Part shown: in pieces, positions 20,881-31,568 of the stretch
Numbering within the stretch: the first letter of the stretch is position 1
Layout: every line of letters starts with the position of its first letter
NCBI GenBank assembly: GCA_025769875.1
Contig: JAGFNK010000570.1
Coordinates: forward strand, 1-33,249
Length of the DNA: 33,249 nt
From: Russula earlei
Taxonomy: Eukaryota; Basidiomycota; Agaricomycetes; Russulales; Russulaceae
Direction: 5' to 3'
Position numbers and translations under genes: made by a program
Notes under the pieces: generated by a model
What the model was told of the DNA's origin: nothing
The model's database searches: none
Seen by the model: the letters and a program-made list of their open reading frames with translations, nothing else

Positions 20881-21617
20881 CCATGTAAGTTTTTATAGTC
20901 CTTATGGCAGTAGGGTTCTTTTGGTGAAAACTTTTCACAAGGCCAGAGGCATGTAAGTTAGTGGCTGGCTCCAAAGAGTCATGAGCAGAGGAGTATCCTT
21001 TCCAATGGATGTAATACTGTAACTGTTTCTTCTTTCCTACACGCCTTGACCCCAGAATGTTTTCAAGTTCCCATTCTTCATCATCATTTACAACATCAGG
21101 TGGTAGTTCTTCATAGTTTGTGCCATATTCCTCCATCTTGTGATATGGATGTAGGAGGTTAGCATGGAAAATGTCATGAACTTTCCATCTGCTTGGTAAT
21201 TGTAATTTGTATGTCACTGGACTGATCACTTCTTCAATAACAAATGGCCCTAGTCTTTTTGCAGCTAGCTTGGCCATTGGTTGGAACATTTTGATGTTCT
21301 TTCCTTCAAACCATACTTTATCTCCTTCCTTGTAAGGTTTGTACCCTATTTTCTTCTTCAGTAGTCTATGCCCTAATAGGATAGCTTTTTGGGCATCCTG
21401 TCTTGCCTTTTGTAGCCATTCCTTTCTATCTTCTAGTTTTGGAAAGTCCCCATATCTGCTGGTTGATAGGTCTTTGGTAAGAATCCCATCCATAACTCAT
21501 AAGGAGTTTGTTGTGTAGCACTAGAGGTATGTGAGTTCATAATGTCCTGGGCCATTGGTAATAAATCTGCCCAGTTATCTTGTTGGAAATTGCAATAGAT
21601 TTGTAATATTATTTCCA
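20881..21617 (-). pseudogene. Ty3 integrase C-terminal part with chromodomain
   Basis: On the minus strand the end of the integrase core reads LQIYCNFQQDNWADLLPMAQ and SSATQQTPYELWMGFLPKTY. After a frame break near 21440 comes the GPY-like module GDKVWFEGKNIK...KRLGPFVIEEVISPVTYKLQLPS, then VHDIFHANLLHPYH and a chromodomain (EEWELENILGSRRVGKKK, LQYYIHWKGYSSAHDSLEPA). Chromodomains steer Ty3 integration to chromatin. The Trp normally found in the TWEP motif is Leu here (SLEP), and the first cage position is Trp rather than the usual Tyr. Protease, reverse transcriptase, RNase H and the catalytic integrase Asp residues are absent, because the relic is cut at 21617 and fused to a MULE fragment. 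Confidence 0.8.
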
Positions 21618-22863
21618 CCATTGTCTCCATTGTTCCATTGGATGCTAGCATCCAGGCAACAGGCACACCTATCTGGAAAAGGTAAGTGCACTAAATATTG
21701 AGTAAATATTACTGTATGCACCATGTCCCCAGTGATCCTGCATGATCATGGTAAATAATAAGAAGTCCAGATATTGAGTAATATTATGAGTTGTGTTGAT
21801 ACCGATGAAGCTGTTCCCAAGGCAGCAGAATGCCTCCATTTGGAAAGGGGTCTGGATGCATAACATATATGCATCTTCCTGCAGATTTGACTGAGATGGG
21901 GCACTGTGCAGCCTGTCTTTGTAAGAAATATTTGTATTTCATCTGTCAATCTGTCCAACCAGAGCCTGGTGGAGATAGCATCCTCTGAATGCAGCCTGAT
22001 ATTGTCATCTTCAATTTTCCAGGCCATGTGGCTCACATCCCAAAGCAAGATGAATCAGTCTTGGCTGCCATTGGGCAACAAATCTTGAATATTGTGTACC
22101 TTTCAATTCATTAGGTTAGTGATTAAAAATAAATTCAATGCACACTTACTATTTCCCATGGATCAACCTTCCTTGACAACAAGGATCTAATTTATCATGC
22201 GCTATGTGTGACATTTGTGTGTAAGCAAGATTAGCAATTCCAATTTCATGGTCATGCTTGCTTGTGTATTGTCTGAGAATGGTAGGCATGTCTGTGTAAG
22301 ATTTGATGACTATTTGGCAATGGCAACCTGTCTTCTTGATCTTGGATCTCCATGTGTGATCAGGGTGCTTCTTTACATAATGCAAAGCTCCCCCAGATAG
22401 TTGGTGGGAACAGATGAAAACCTTCTTTGTCCATCCCTGCCCATGCTCAGGTGCTGGATGTAATCAATTCAATTGCATGAGCAAGTTCTTCTTGCTGGTG
22501 CCACACATCAAAATCAGCTGATGTTGGCCATTCCATGGGGTATGCACCATGCTCCTGGTCATAATTAAAACCTCCCCTCTTTCCAGAATTGGCAATGACC
22601 TTTGAAGGGGCATGCCCAAACTTTAAATGTTGTGTTGTGCAAGGGGCACTCAGGCTGGAAGTGGTGGATGGGGTGGATGGGGCAGATGGTGCGCCGGTCA
22701 ATTGGAAACAGGATAACATTTGTTTTTGATTTGGTAGGGGAAAAAGGTAAGTAATCATGTTATTGTTAACTTGCTTATATGTGTAATTTAACACATGATT
22801 GAACCCCCAATTCTCTTGCTGACCCAATCGCCTTTTATGGTAATTCTTGATCATCCAACCCAC
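21618..22863 (-). pseudogene. MULE (Mutator-like) transposase fragment
   Basis: On the minus strand: a Ser/Thr/Pro-rich N-terminus, EWPTSADFDVWHQQEE, a WRKY/GCM1-like zinc finger (KKVFICSHQ, YVKKHPDHTW, KKTGCHCQIVIKSY, SKHDHEIG), WKIEDDNIRLHSEDAISTRLW, and the start of the DDE domain, FIGINTTHNITQYLDFLLF. An intron at 21721-21669 (GTGCAT...GATAG) splices GHG to VPVAWMLASN. The first catalytic Asp, normally in IDxTHN, is Asn here. There are also frame breaks, for example near 22450. After TMETM the sequence passes straight into Ty3 integrase. It is non-functional. Confidence 0.65.
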
Positions 22864-23469
22864 TGCTAAAAGTCAAAAGCTGCCATAATCTTCCTTACAC
22901 TGCTCTATTACCAGTATACACTGTCATGTACCCATGGGATGGAAACCAGTGGAACTGTCATACCTATTTAATGTAGATGTCCCAGTAGCAACCTATGCTG
23001 TAACCGACTGGGGACAGTGTCACTGACAAATCAGTTCACGCACAGGACACATGCACAGAGTCAAGCGAGAACAATAAGTTCTTGCAAGATTTGGGGATCT
23101 TGGTGACAACAATGCCAAGGCAATTGTGTACCGCAGAAGAGGGAAGGAGATGATAAGTCTTCGTGTTTGAAGACTTGGAGGATCAGGAAGGTTTCTGAGA
23201 TGATTGCTTGATTGCTTGCAAGCCTACAAGTTCCGAAGCAGGAATCCAGTGATATTCACAGGAGAACAAGCTTAGGGCTTGTTCTTGTCAGTGAACAGGT
23301 TTATATACATGTGGGATACTATATCAAATAGTATCCTTGAGGCAAAGGCAAGGTGATTGGAGAGAACATGCAGGAAAGTGCTGGTACACACAAGTCATAT
23401 ATACAAGTCATCAAACATGAGGTAAACACAAATCTTGTCTGGGTAGGCTAGCCTGGTTGCTGGTCCAGT
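22864..23469. other. LTR-like spacer between MULE and gag relics
   Basis: No gene is complete here. Sequence from 23018 starts TGTCACTGAC and, on the minus strand, has a TATATAAAC box near 23300 followed by about 280 bp ending TGACA, an arrangement like a minus-strand LTR. Its other end and a target duplication could not be fixed. At 22931-23017 an open plus-strand stretch (MGWKPVELSYLFNVDVPVA) resembles the start of the gag-type repeat beyond 23470. Confidence 0.3.
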
Positions 23470-26314
23470 CTGAGACACCAGTTCTTGTGACATATGCAGA
23501 GGTAGTAAAAGGCGAAGGCCTTTACAGACCTCACAATCACAGAAAATGCATCTTCCATCTCACAAGAAAGGATCAACATCTTTTTGAACTTCCATTCTAT
23601 TGCAAAGACCCCTATTGCTACTGGCATAGGGACTGGCACTACACTTGCCTCTGGCACACCTCCTGGGACTAACAAAAGCCCACCATTTGGCCTGCAATGT
23701 ATGCAGAGGCTGTAAAGGGAGAAAACCCTTACAAACCAATCTGCTTCATTGGATGCATCTATTATCATATAGCAGAAGAATATTGACATTCCCTGCAACA
23801 CCTGTATTTCTGCAAAGATCCTTACTGCCAGTCACATAAAGACTGGTAGTACATGAGCCAGGGTTCCAACACAGAAGAAACAAAATGGAGACCCCTCACA
23901 GAAAGTGAACAACTACAGATTCCCATCATTTTCTGCAACATTGAATACAACATCACTGGAGAGTATTATAGTGGCATCTGCAGGGATCAATCCATCACCC
24001 AATATGACACACTTTACAATCTGTGGACCTTAGATGCAAGGGAAGGCTTCAATGAACCAGACATCGAACTTTCCATGGAAACACTTTGAGCCCTCATACC
24101 AGAAGTTGCCTTTCTTGTTAACCTCAATCTCCTCACTGGGACTGCAACATTTCAAAACCACATAGTTCATTGGAGTAGGAACCTTGAACTATTCACACAT
24201 CAAAACCACAAACCAGTTGACTTCTCCTCTGCACAGGAAGAAGCAGAACAGGCCAAAGTCACTCAGAGTCTAGAATCCACAGTAGAAACTGCTTCAGGAC
24301 TCCTATCCCAGATCACAAGGGCACCAACCCCCTCTGGAAGAACACACCAACTCCAGGACCATCTCACATACCAGGAGGATTTGAACCCCCCAAACTAAGT
24401 CATCTCCTGACTCCTCAAATGGTAGGATACAGTACTGTAACAGTACCACCTCCACCACCTCTGTCTCTGACGCGTAGGATCACAAGAATCCCAGCACCAT
24501 CAACAAATTCCCCAGTACCGGCCATACCAGTACTAGCACCTCCACCAGCACCTGTAGCACCAGCTCCCCTGGTCCCACCACCCATTCCAGTACCACCTCT
24601 GCAACCTGCTCCAATGGCAGCTCCCGCCCTGGCACAACAGAATTGTATCATTTGATCAGCCCCAGAACCCTTTGATGGAAAGGCGGACAATGCAGAGACA
24701 TTCTGGGCTGCCTTAGATAACTACTACTACATCAACCTGGACTCCTTCCCAGATCAGGGAAAAAGAGTTGCTGCTGCCCTTACGCATTTCAAAAATGGCA
24801 CCCCCACTGGAACATGGGCCTGCAAATTGACTACAAAAGCACAAGCTCAACAGCCAGTCAACTATGGCTCATGGCAAGCCTTCAAGACTGCATTTGCTGA
24901 TCACTTCATCCCAGTGGATGCACAGTTAGAATCAAACACCCTGATGCATTCCTTTCAACAAGGGAATACACCATTCAATGAATGGTACCAAAAAATGGTC
25001 CCATCACACCTCCCAATCCCAAGCAGATGAGAACACTAAAATGTTTGCTTTCCAACGTAACCTGAATCAAGGGATTCACACCAAGATATTAGGCATTACC
25101 CCAGCTCCAACTACTCTAGCGGCATTGGTCAAAAAAGGACATGCGTTTGACCAAGTATACCACATGTGGGCATCACCATCATTCCATACCAGACAACCAA
25201 CAGTACAAACAAGAAATCTAACCACCATTGACCAAGATAACCCAGTAGAGATCAACCTCTATCAAGGAGAACCAAGTGAACAGCATTGGAACACCAACAC
25301 TCCTTGTAACATGCTCACAAAGGCTGAGAAACAATGCTGCACAGAACTGAAACTGTGCTACTACTGTGGCAAACCCAACCATATAGCCAAAGACTGCAGG
25401 TCTAAGAAAACTGCCACTCGTACTTGCCGCCCCAGACAATCCTTGCAGACAGCTGTCTGCTTGGCCACCATTCAGGAAGAACAACCTGAACAGAAGGAAA
25501 CCAACCTGGTTCCCATTGCATCCCTTGTAACTTGGCAAGAAAGTCTCACTGCTAGCATCCCCCATCTGCACTCTGCTCCTATAGATTTTTGATAGAACCC
25601 CTTAGTGCACCGCTAAGGAATATGGTACAGATTGCCACAATACCATTTCAAATCAATTACCCCAAAGTCTTTACAAAGAATATAAGATCCCCTTCCATAG
25701 CCTTGAAAGTAACACTTGTGGGGAAACTCAGTGGTGAGGAAATTGGTGCAAGTGCCCTCATAGACAGTGGGGCAGAAGGAATGATAATCCATGAACAGTT
25801 TGTGAACCAACATAACCTCCACCTTCAGAGCCTGAAAAAGCCTCTACCAGCACAGAATGTGGATGGCACCACAAATACTAATGGCTTAATCAGATACAGC
25901 ACTATCCAATGACTTTGAATCAAAGCTGTAGGAGGCACACATGACAAACAGGCAGAATTCCTTGTCACCAACATAGGAGATCATGACATTGTCCTAGGAA
26001 CCGAACTGGTTAAGGACACCACAATCCAGACATCAACTGGACCAATGACACTATCACCCTACAGAATTGCCCTGCAACATGTATAATGACACAACCTTCT
26101 ATAATGGTCCCATCAGCTTACAGTGCACAAAGAGGGTTCGATAAAGGCCCTCACCTTCCCAGAAAATGAGGAACCATCATTCAAAGATATAGCGGCACAA
26201 ATATTCCATGACACCATGAACAAGGAGGAACCCTTTGTCAACCAACAAATTTACACTGCCTTCCAAAGCCATCCATTATGCATCCAAGCTGTTATGGCAT
26301 TGTGGCCATTGGAG
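23470..26314 (+). pseudogene. Ty3 gag-protease relic
   Basis: Plus strand. A duplicated N-terminal block comes first (VTYAEVVKGEGLYRP / MYAEAVKGENPYKP, each followed by a CKDPYC block). Then comes a stretch SQGSNTEETKWRPLTESEQ to ELSMETL, a Pro-rich linker (24440-24650), and a gag core EPFDGKADNAETFWAALDNYYY...FIPVDAQLESN. A zinc knuckle CYYCGKPNHIAKDC lies at 25356-25397, and an aspartic protease with ALIDSGAEGMIIHEQFV has its Asp near 25763 and the later strand IGDHDIVLGTEL. In-frame TGA stops lie at 24087, 24653, 25910 and 25916. The frame also changes near 25015 and 25590. Reverse transcriptase, RNase H and integrase are missing: the frame is cut at 26315 by unrelated sequence. Whether it belongs with the solo LTR family is unknown. 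Confidence 0.75.
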
Positions 26315-27257
26315 TGTTAGCTTGGTTCAATGGGGCCAAGTCCCTGCAACTTGGTTCAGTGTTTCAATGGGGCCGGCTCAAAGAGACTGGTTCAAGGGTT
26401 TAGCATCTCAAGACTAAGTCAAGGATGACCTAATCCACAGACAGAGTTGATATTCTGGTAATCTCACAGAAGAGGAGGACAATGATAGAGCAAGAGAGGA
26501 GCAAGAGGAACACAAGGGTTCCTTCTAGTGTGTTGATGTCAAGCAGGGTATAAGCCAGCACAAGCAAGTTGTGATTGAGAGAGGATACAGGGCAAGGGAT
26601 GTAACAGGAAATGGGACAAAGCTAAGCTTGGGGCATTCCCCAGCTTTTACAGGTGCTTAAATACTGTATGTAGCGAGGCTGTACAGTACCATATGTGGAA
26701 CAATAGATAAAATCAGACAAATAGCAAAAAGGGATCAGACAATAGATGAAACACAAGGTAAGACAATAAGAGACCATCACCATCAAGGGATGAAATAGTA
26801 ACCAAGGGGATGAGGGTAAACAAAGGAAAGACAATAACAAGGGGCCAAAGGTTGGTGATGAATAAAAGGAGGGGCATCAGGAAAAAATGAAAATGCTATG
26901 TAGCGCTATATAGCTACCATAGTGTCTGTAGCAACTTTACAACCATCAAGGTTTCATGCCTACATAGCAACCACCAAACTCTATATAGCCGCCACCAGGG
27001 TTATATAGAGCACCATTGACTACATTTCTTCTACCAATGCTACATAAATCATACAATGTTATATCAACAACATAAATATACATTTCTTCCCATCATCAAC
27101 CATACTTATGTAGCCAACCACATGCTTATGTTCTACTGATTGCAACATTGTTATGATAAACAACTCAGGCACTTAAATTCACACAAATGTCAGGAAACAA
27201 TATATATTTCACATATCAACGCTAACTAATATTTTTGAACTACAGTCAGATACTCAC
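26315..27257. other. AT-rich non-coding insert, LTR-like left end
   Basis: The gag-protease frame is broken at 26315 by TGTTAGCTTGG. Read on the minus strand, the first 350 bp look like the 3' half of an LTR: a TATTTAAG box near 26660, then CT-rich sequence ending CCAAGCTAACA. From about 26890 to 27120 short motifs recur (CTATATAGC, CTACATAGC, TTATGTAGCC). No second end or target duplication was found. Confidence 0.3.
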
Positions 27258-28103
27258 CTCCACGGCACTGTTCCGGCTCTCACATGTGGCACTTCTTGGG
27301 ACTGCGCCCATAGCCGTCATCGTCATTTGCATATGTGTTCTAAGCGGCATCTTGTCATCACTCAATATGTCCATTTTTCCCCCTGAGCACTTGACAAAAA
27401 GCCGGAGAGTATGAGAGAGTGCACAAAAATGAAAAGGAATAACGCACCTGTTCACTGTTCATTGGCCTGTGCCCGGGAGCGAGGGCCACCTTCTCTCATT
27501 TCTTGGACTTGGACAGTGGTGTCGGTGGCTTTGTCATGGTAAGAGGAGGCATCAAGGACGATGCAGAAGACGGCACCAGGGTACAGGTGAGTCGAGATGT
27601 GAACGTGTGTTCAACGTTTTGAAGCCGCGTGAAGCCTGTGCAAAGGAAAGCAGAGGGGAGTGACAAAAAAATGAAAAGTGAAAAAGAGTGGGGGGAAGGG
27701 TAACGCACAGAATGCATAAGACACTCATTGAAGATGCTGAGCATGGTTTGTACTTGTCACTGTGACAGTGAGATTGCCCAAGTAAAAGGAAACCCGAAAC
27801 GCACATTGGCGAGACCTAGGGAGAGGGTTGCACTTTTGTTTCTGTGATGTGCCCATCCCCTGAAATACCATTTCCTGCTTGCGGGAGCTCGCTTTCGGTT
27901 CAAGCATAATTTACCTTCAAGCAACACGTGTTTTCCCCCACGCACGATTTTAGTTAATTGTTTGTGTGCATTTTTTTTTTCTTTCACTTAAATACAAGTA
28001 CTCTCATACGTCTTTGTCATCCCCATCATCACCACTGCAGTGACACAGAAGAAGGGAGTGAGAAGGCAGCTTGAAGGCCAACAAGAAGCTGTTTAGTAGG
28101 AAG

Positions 28104-28650
28104 CACTGGTTGAAAAACCAACTTATGTGCATGACACAACTGTAACATTTTGAATAACAGAATTTATTGTTTTGATACAAATATGTAGAAAACAATTTGT
28201 GGAAATTCATTTTAGATTTTGTTACGATAGATTTCTGTTACAAATGTTGAAATTAGTAAATGGTATTGACAGGATTTTAGAACATACATTGTGTTTCAAA
28301 ATTTGTAATTATTTTAAGATTTTGTGTGAGACAAAATTGTGAAAAATTGAAACTGCAAAATTTGAGTTATGAAAAGGTGGCCAAACCCAAATTTTGTAGC
28401 TTCAATTTTTCACAATTTTGTTTCTCACAAAATCTTAAAATAATTAAAAAATTTTATAACATAATGTGTGTTCTAGAATCTTGTCAACACTATTTACTTA
28501 TTTCATCATTTTGTAACAGCAATCTATTGTAACAAATCTAAAATAGAAATTCACAAATTGTTTGCTACACATTTGTCTCAAAACAATAAATTCTGTTATT
28601 CAAAATGTTACAGTTTTTGTCATTCACATAAGTTGAATTTCCAACCAGTG
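28104..28650. mobile_element. Foldback CACTA-like MITE, copy B (547 bp), TSD AAG
   Basis: The left end is CACTGGTTGAAAAACCAAC and the right end ...TTTCCAACCAGTG. The 3-bp duplication AAG lies at 28101-28103 and 28651-28653. The arms match copy A, but the centre is missing: the two arms meet near 28370 with a very short loop, so this is an internally deleted copy. Confidence 0.85.
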
Positions 28651-29500
28651 AAGGAGAGGGGAGATGATGAGAGAGTGCATGAAAACAAAACAAAAAACAC
28701 ACCCGCAGAAACAACATGGCACAGGAAAACTCAAAAACTCGAATGACTTGGGTATAGCCGGTGAAAACTTGATGAAACTGGCAGCTTGAGAGTCTTGAAC
28801 TGGGACCATGGGGAAGGAAGAGGGGGCAGGAGAGGGGAAAGAGGGGAAAGAATGACAGCAAAAGAAGTAACTGCTCTTAAGGTGACCACTCAACCAAAAA
28901 CAGAACTCTTACCATCATCCTATCAAACACAGCCAATCAGTCTCTGTCCTTGATATATCCACTGAAAGTAACATAGTCAACTGGATTGCATTTGGTGTGA
29001 CACATCCAAATGATGGAGGAAGTGGGCTAAGAGCGGGCCAAGAAAACTTCACATGCACGGTCGCCGCATGAATATGGATATGGCGTGGGAGAATAAACAC
29101 GTGAGAAGGCACAGTGAATCATGCAAAGATCATGCACACAGGACACACAGTTGTATGCCAACAGGGTTTCAACTGTGGGGTTAGTCTCAAGCATGTAGAG
29201 GGAGGTTTGAGGAGAGGAAAGAAGAAATGAGAGAAAAAGAAAAAGAAAAACACATGCGCGAGATCAACACCCACAGGAAATGCAATACAGGGCAGTGAGC
29301 AGGTGAGCGAGAGGTTCACTCCTCACTGTGAGACGGAACTTGTGCACCGCCAGTTTGTGGTTGTACGGAGTTTTCATGGCTACTGGGAAAAAAAAATTTA
29401 AGCCACAAAACCGAAAACGAAATAACGCACGCGCAAATGGATGTTTCTCGCAATTCAGGTACGTTTGATGGACTTGACCTGTTCGCTTTAAGGACCATCT

Positions 29501-29900
29501 TGGCATGGGATAATTGGGTGTTGCTCTTGCAGGAAGCGGGGCGGGAAGGGCAGGAAGGAGGCAGGGAGGGAGAGAAAGCGAAAGAAAAGAGCACATGGAG
29601 TACTAATACGAACGCGCGAGTATCGCGTGAAAAGAAATGTTGGTGGCCAGCATCGACCCCTCGTAATCGTTCTGAGGGCTGTGTCATCGCCGTAGCCCAG
29701 ACTGTTGCTATCACTGTGAGGAGGGGTTAGAAAGAGCGAGTATTGTGAAAAAGAGAAAATTAAAAAAGTGAAATCGGAACGCGTACTGAATTCATGGTGG
29801 CACAGAAGAACCCCCTGGCATGGGAATTGGATGTTCGTCTTGCAGGAAGTGGGGCCGGAAGGGCAGGAAGAAGGGAGAGAAAGCGAAAGAAATGAGCACG
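29501..29900. repeat. Direct repeat pair of about 85-95 bp
   Basis: The segment at 29501-29594 (TGGCATGGGATAATTGGGTG onward, then GGAAGCGGGG, GGGAAGGGCAGGAAGG and GAGAAAGCGAAAGAAAAGAGCAC) is repeated at 29816-29900 with small differences. Its minus strand is pyrimidine-rich and ends CTTCCTGCAAG, like an intron 3' end. It suggests duplication of an intron-exon unit in the unresolved minus-strand gene. Confidence 0.7.
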
Positions 29901-30100
29901 CGCGAGTGGTGACGCGCGAAAAACGCTAGCTGAGGAGACAGAGTGAAAGGGCTAAAACGTGGGACGATTGCGTCGTGAGGTAGAGAAGAAATGGACGTTT
30001 TCAACGGACAAATATTCCACGTGAAATTCACCTGTCAAGATTCGAGAATCCGGGAACGCACGTCTGCCATGCCAGCGTCAGAACATGAATGACTCCACGT

Positions 30101-30766
30101 GTGAAAATCGCGCTAGTGGGAAAAATGTGTTGTGCCATCGGCTATCGAGCACCTGTCGCGCGTGGAGAGGGGTTGTTCCCCTGGTCTTGGCTTGGAGTCG
30201 TCACCGAATGATGGAGGAGCATGGCAAGGAAAAGCGCTATGGAACGCGGAGGGTGAGAGAGAAAGAAAACTGCCTGGCAAAAGTGACGATGACACGGGCC
30301 ATGCTCAAGATTTAGAAGAAGTAGTAGTACACGTCGGTCGCGCCGGACCGATAAGGCGATTCCGGGAGTCACCCCGATCGGCGACCCTCCCAGAGCTTGC
30401 TTTACCACGTCGGACGTGTGCTTATCTAAAGTTCCCACACTCGAACACTTCTGAGTACCGTACGCGGCGGGTGACAATGCCAAACGACAACTCGCGCTCC
30501 ATATCCGAAGGCCATAGCCTACATATAGGACTGCACTGGCACGTTTGCTTTTGCATGATAACAAACAGGTTTGCCCCTCTTTTCGGTGGCCACTCGACAT
30601 TGGTGATTCATGCGCCTCGCTCCTTTCAAGGTCGCATTGCAAGGCTGGAATGCTGATGCATCAATGGGCATCAACATCAGGTGATCGTGATATGGGGCTT
30701 GACGGGATGATAGCCCTACCAATCCTGATCAAGGTATCGCGAAAAGATGGGAGGGGCTGGCTACAG
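30101..30766. other. No gene supported
   Basis: A plus-strand frame of 174 codons (30132-30656) and an overlapping minus-strand frame of 166 codons oppose each other. Neither has a motif I recognise, and mutual overlap in GC-rich sequence is the likelier reason for their length. The right end is the upstream region of the secreted-protein gene. Confidence 0.35.
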
Positions 30767-30773
30767 TATAAAG
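30767..30773 (+). promoter_or_regulatory. TATA box (TATAAAG)
   Basis: TATAAAG lies 165 bp upstream of the ATG of the secreted-protein gene, a spacing compatible with a leader of about 130 bases. It is the clearest core promoter motif before an intact gene in the window. Confidence 0.5.
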
Positions 30774-30937
30774 TCAACGCCTGCGTTTACGATTACCCCC
30801 AGCTGCGCTCCCATTCATTCCATACTAACCAGTGCTGGCTGCCGACGGTCTTTCTCACAATCTACATCTTATTCATACATTGACGACTTGGACAAATTTC
30901 CAGTCCCAACAATCCAAAAATTCACTCCTAAGTAATA

Positions 30938-31402
30938 ATGCGCGCCTTTAAATTTGCTGCCATATTCTCCCTCGCCATTGGAATCGTTCCATCGTTTGCT
31001 CTTCCATCAGGGTACGCATATTTCTTCAAGTTCTCTCCTCCCCATCCGAAGTCAGCTTTATCTTGCAGAGATGCACCAAATCCAATCCTGGCTTCAGGGG
31101 AGACGGTGTGGACATCTCCGAGGGAGGGAACAATCAATGCGAACATTCTCTCGAAACGGGCATCGGGACATGATTCATGTTATGTGCCTCCTGGTGAGGA
31201 ACAGCAGCCACTCTTTGATTCAAACGATTTGAACGTTTCAATCGAAGCGCCGGCGGCTCCGCAATGGAAAATAATAGACAGTCTTTCGAAGGAGGAATTG
31301 GAGGAATTGGAACAGATCAAAAACGCAAGATCATTTTTGAAGAAACAGAATAAAAGAATGACCCTGCGATGCTTCACAAGGGAGGGCCGTCAGATAACAT
31401 GA
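30938..31402 (+). CDS. Small secreted protein with Kex2-type site
   Basis: ATG at 30938 opens a 154-codon frame ending TGA at 31400-31402. The N-terminus MRAFKFAAIFSLAIGIVPSFA is a clear signal peptide. A pro-region follows, ending ILSKR before ASGHDSCYVPPGEEQ, a dibasic Kex2-like cleavage site, so a mature chain of about 75 residues would be released. That chain has two Cys (DSCYV, LRCFT), an acidic helix (SKEELEELEQIKNAR) and a basic end. A possible intron, GTACGC...TTGCAG at 31012-31068, is exactly 57 bases. Splicing it keeps the frame and gives 135 residues, joining LPSG to DAPNP. Both forms keep the signal peptide and the Kex2-like site. No homologue is recognised; an effector-like or structural secreted role is only a guess. 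Confidence 0.65.
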   Translation: MRAFKFAAIFSLAIGIVPSFALPSGYAYFFKFSPPHPKSALSCRDAPNPILASGETVWTSPREGTINANILSKRASGHDSCYVPPGEEQQPLFDSNDLNVSIEAPAAPQWKIIDSLSKEELEELEQIKNARSFLKKQNKRMTLRCFTREGRQIT

Positions 31403-31568
31403 TGAAGAATTAGACTTGTTGAGTGTTTGATGGCAGAGGTAACTGGTAGTCAGGCAGTTATGAGAAGAATAGGATTGATTGTCTGTTAGCTAGACAGGAG
31501 ATTCAACTTGACTTCCTGGTGAGGCCTTGGTATGTATGACTTATATACCTGTTAAAAGAACCAGAGCC

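Larger units (their letters stand above)
27258..30100 (-). other. CpG-rich region with repeated intron-like modules; gene unresolved
   Basis: On the minus strand the heptamer GTGCGTT occurs at 27447, 27708, 29430 and 30061 (first base). At the first three it is followed by a 40-80 base pyrimidine-rich tract, then AG-ended sites; the fourth reaches a CAG about 25 bases on without a clear tract. Similar pyrimidine tracts start near 28690, 29250, 29640, 29780 and 29920. They look like introns separating short exon-sized pieces, for example 27389-27258, which ends at GTGAGT. I could not connect the pieces into one frame, so no product is given. The foldback copy B lies inside this region. Confidence 0.3.

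Noticed and set aside
13685..26080. TGA read as tryptophan (altered code)
   Set aside because: TGA ends the intact secreted-protein and CHAT frames, and TGG is used for Trp throughout; CpG decay explains the TGA stops.
26310..29599. Possible 5-bp TSD TGGAG around a 3.3-kb insert
   Set aside because: The interior holds unrelated unique sequence and a separate MITE, with no second LTR; a 5-bp match at this distance is expected by chance.
30132..30656. 174-codon plus-strand frame
   Set aside because: A frame of similar length lies opposite; no motif, promoter or intron supports it.
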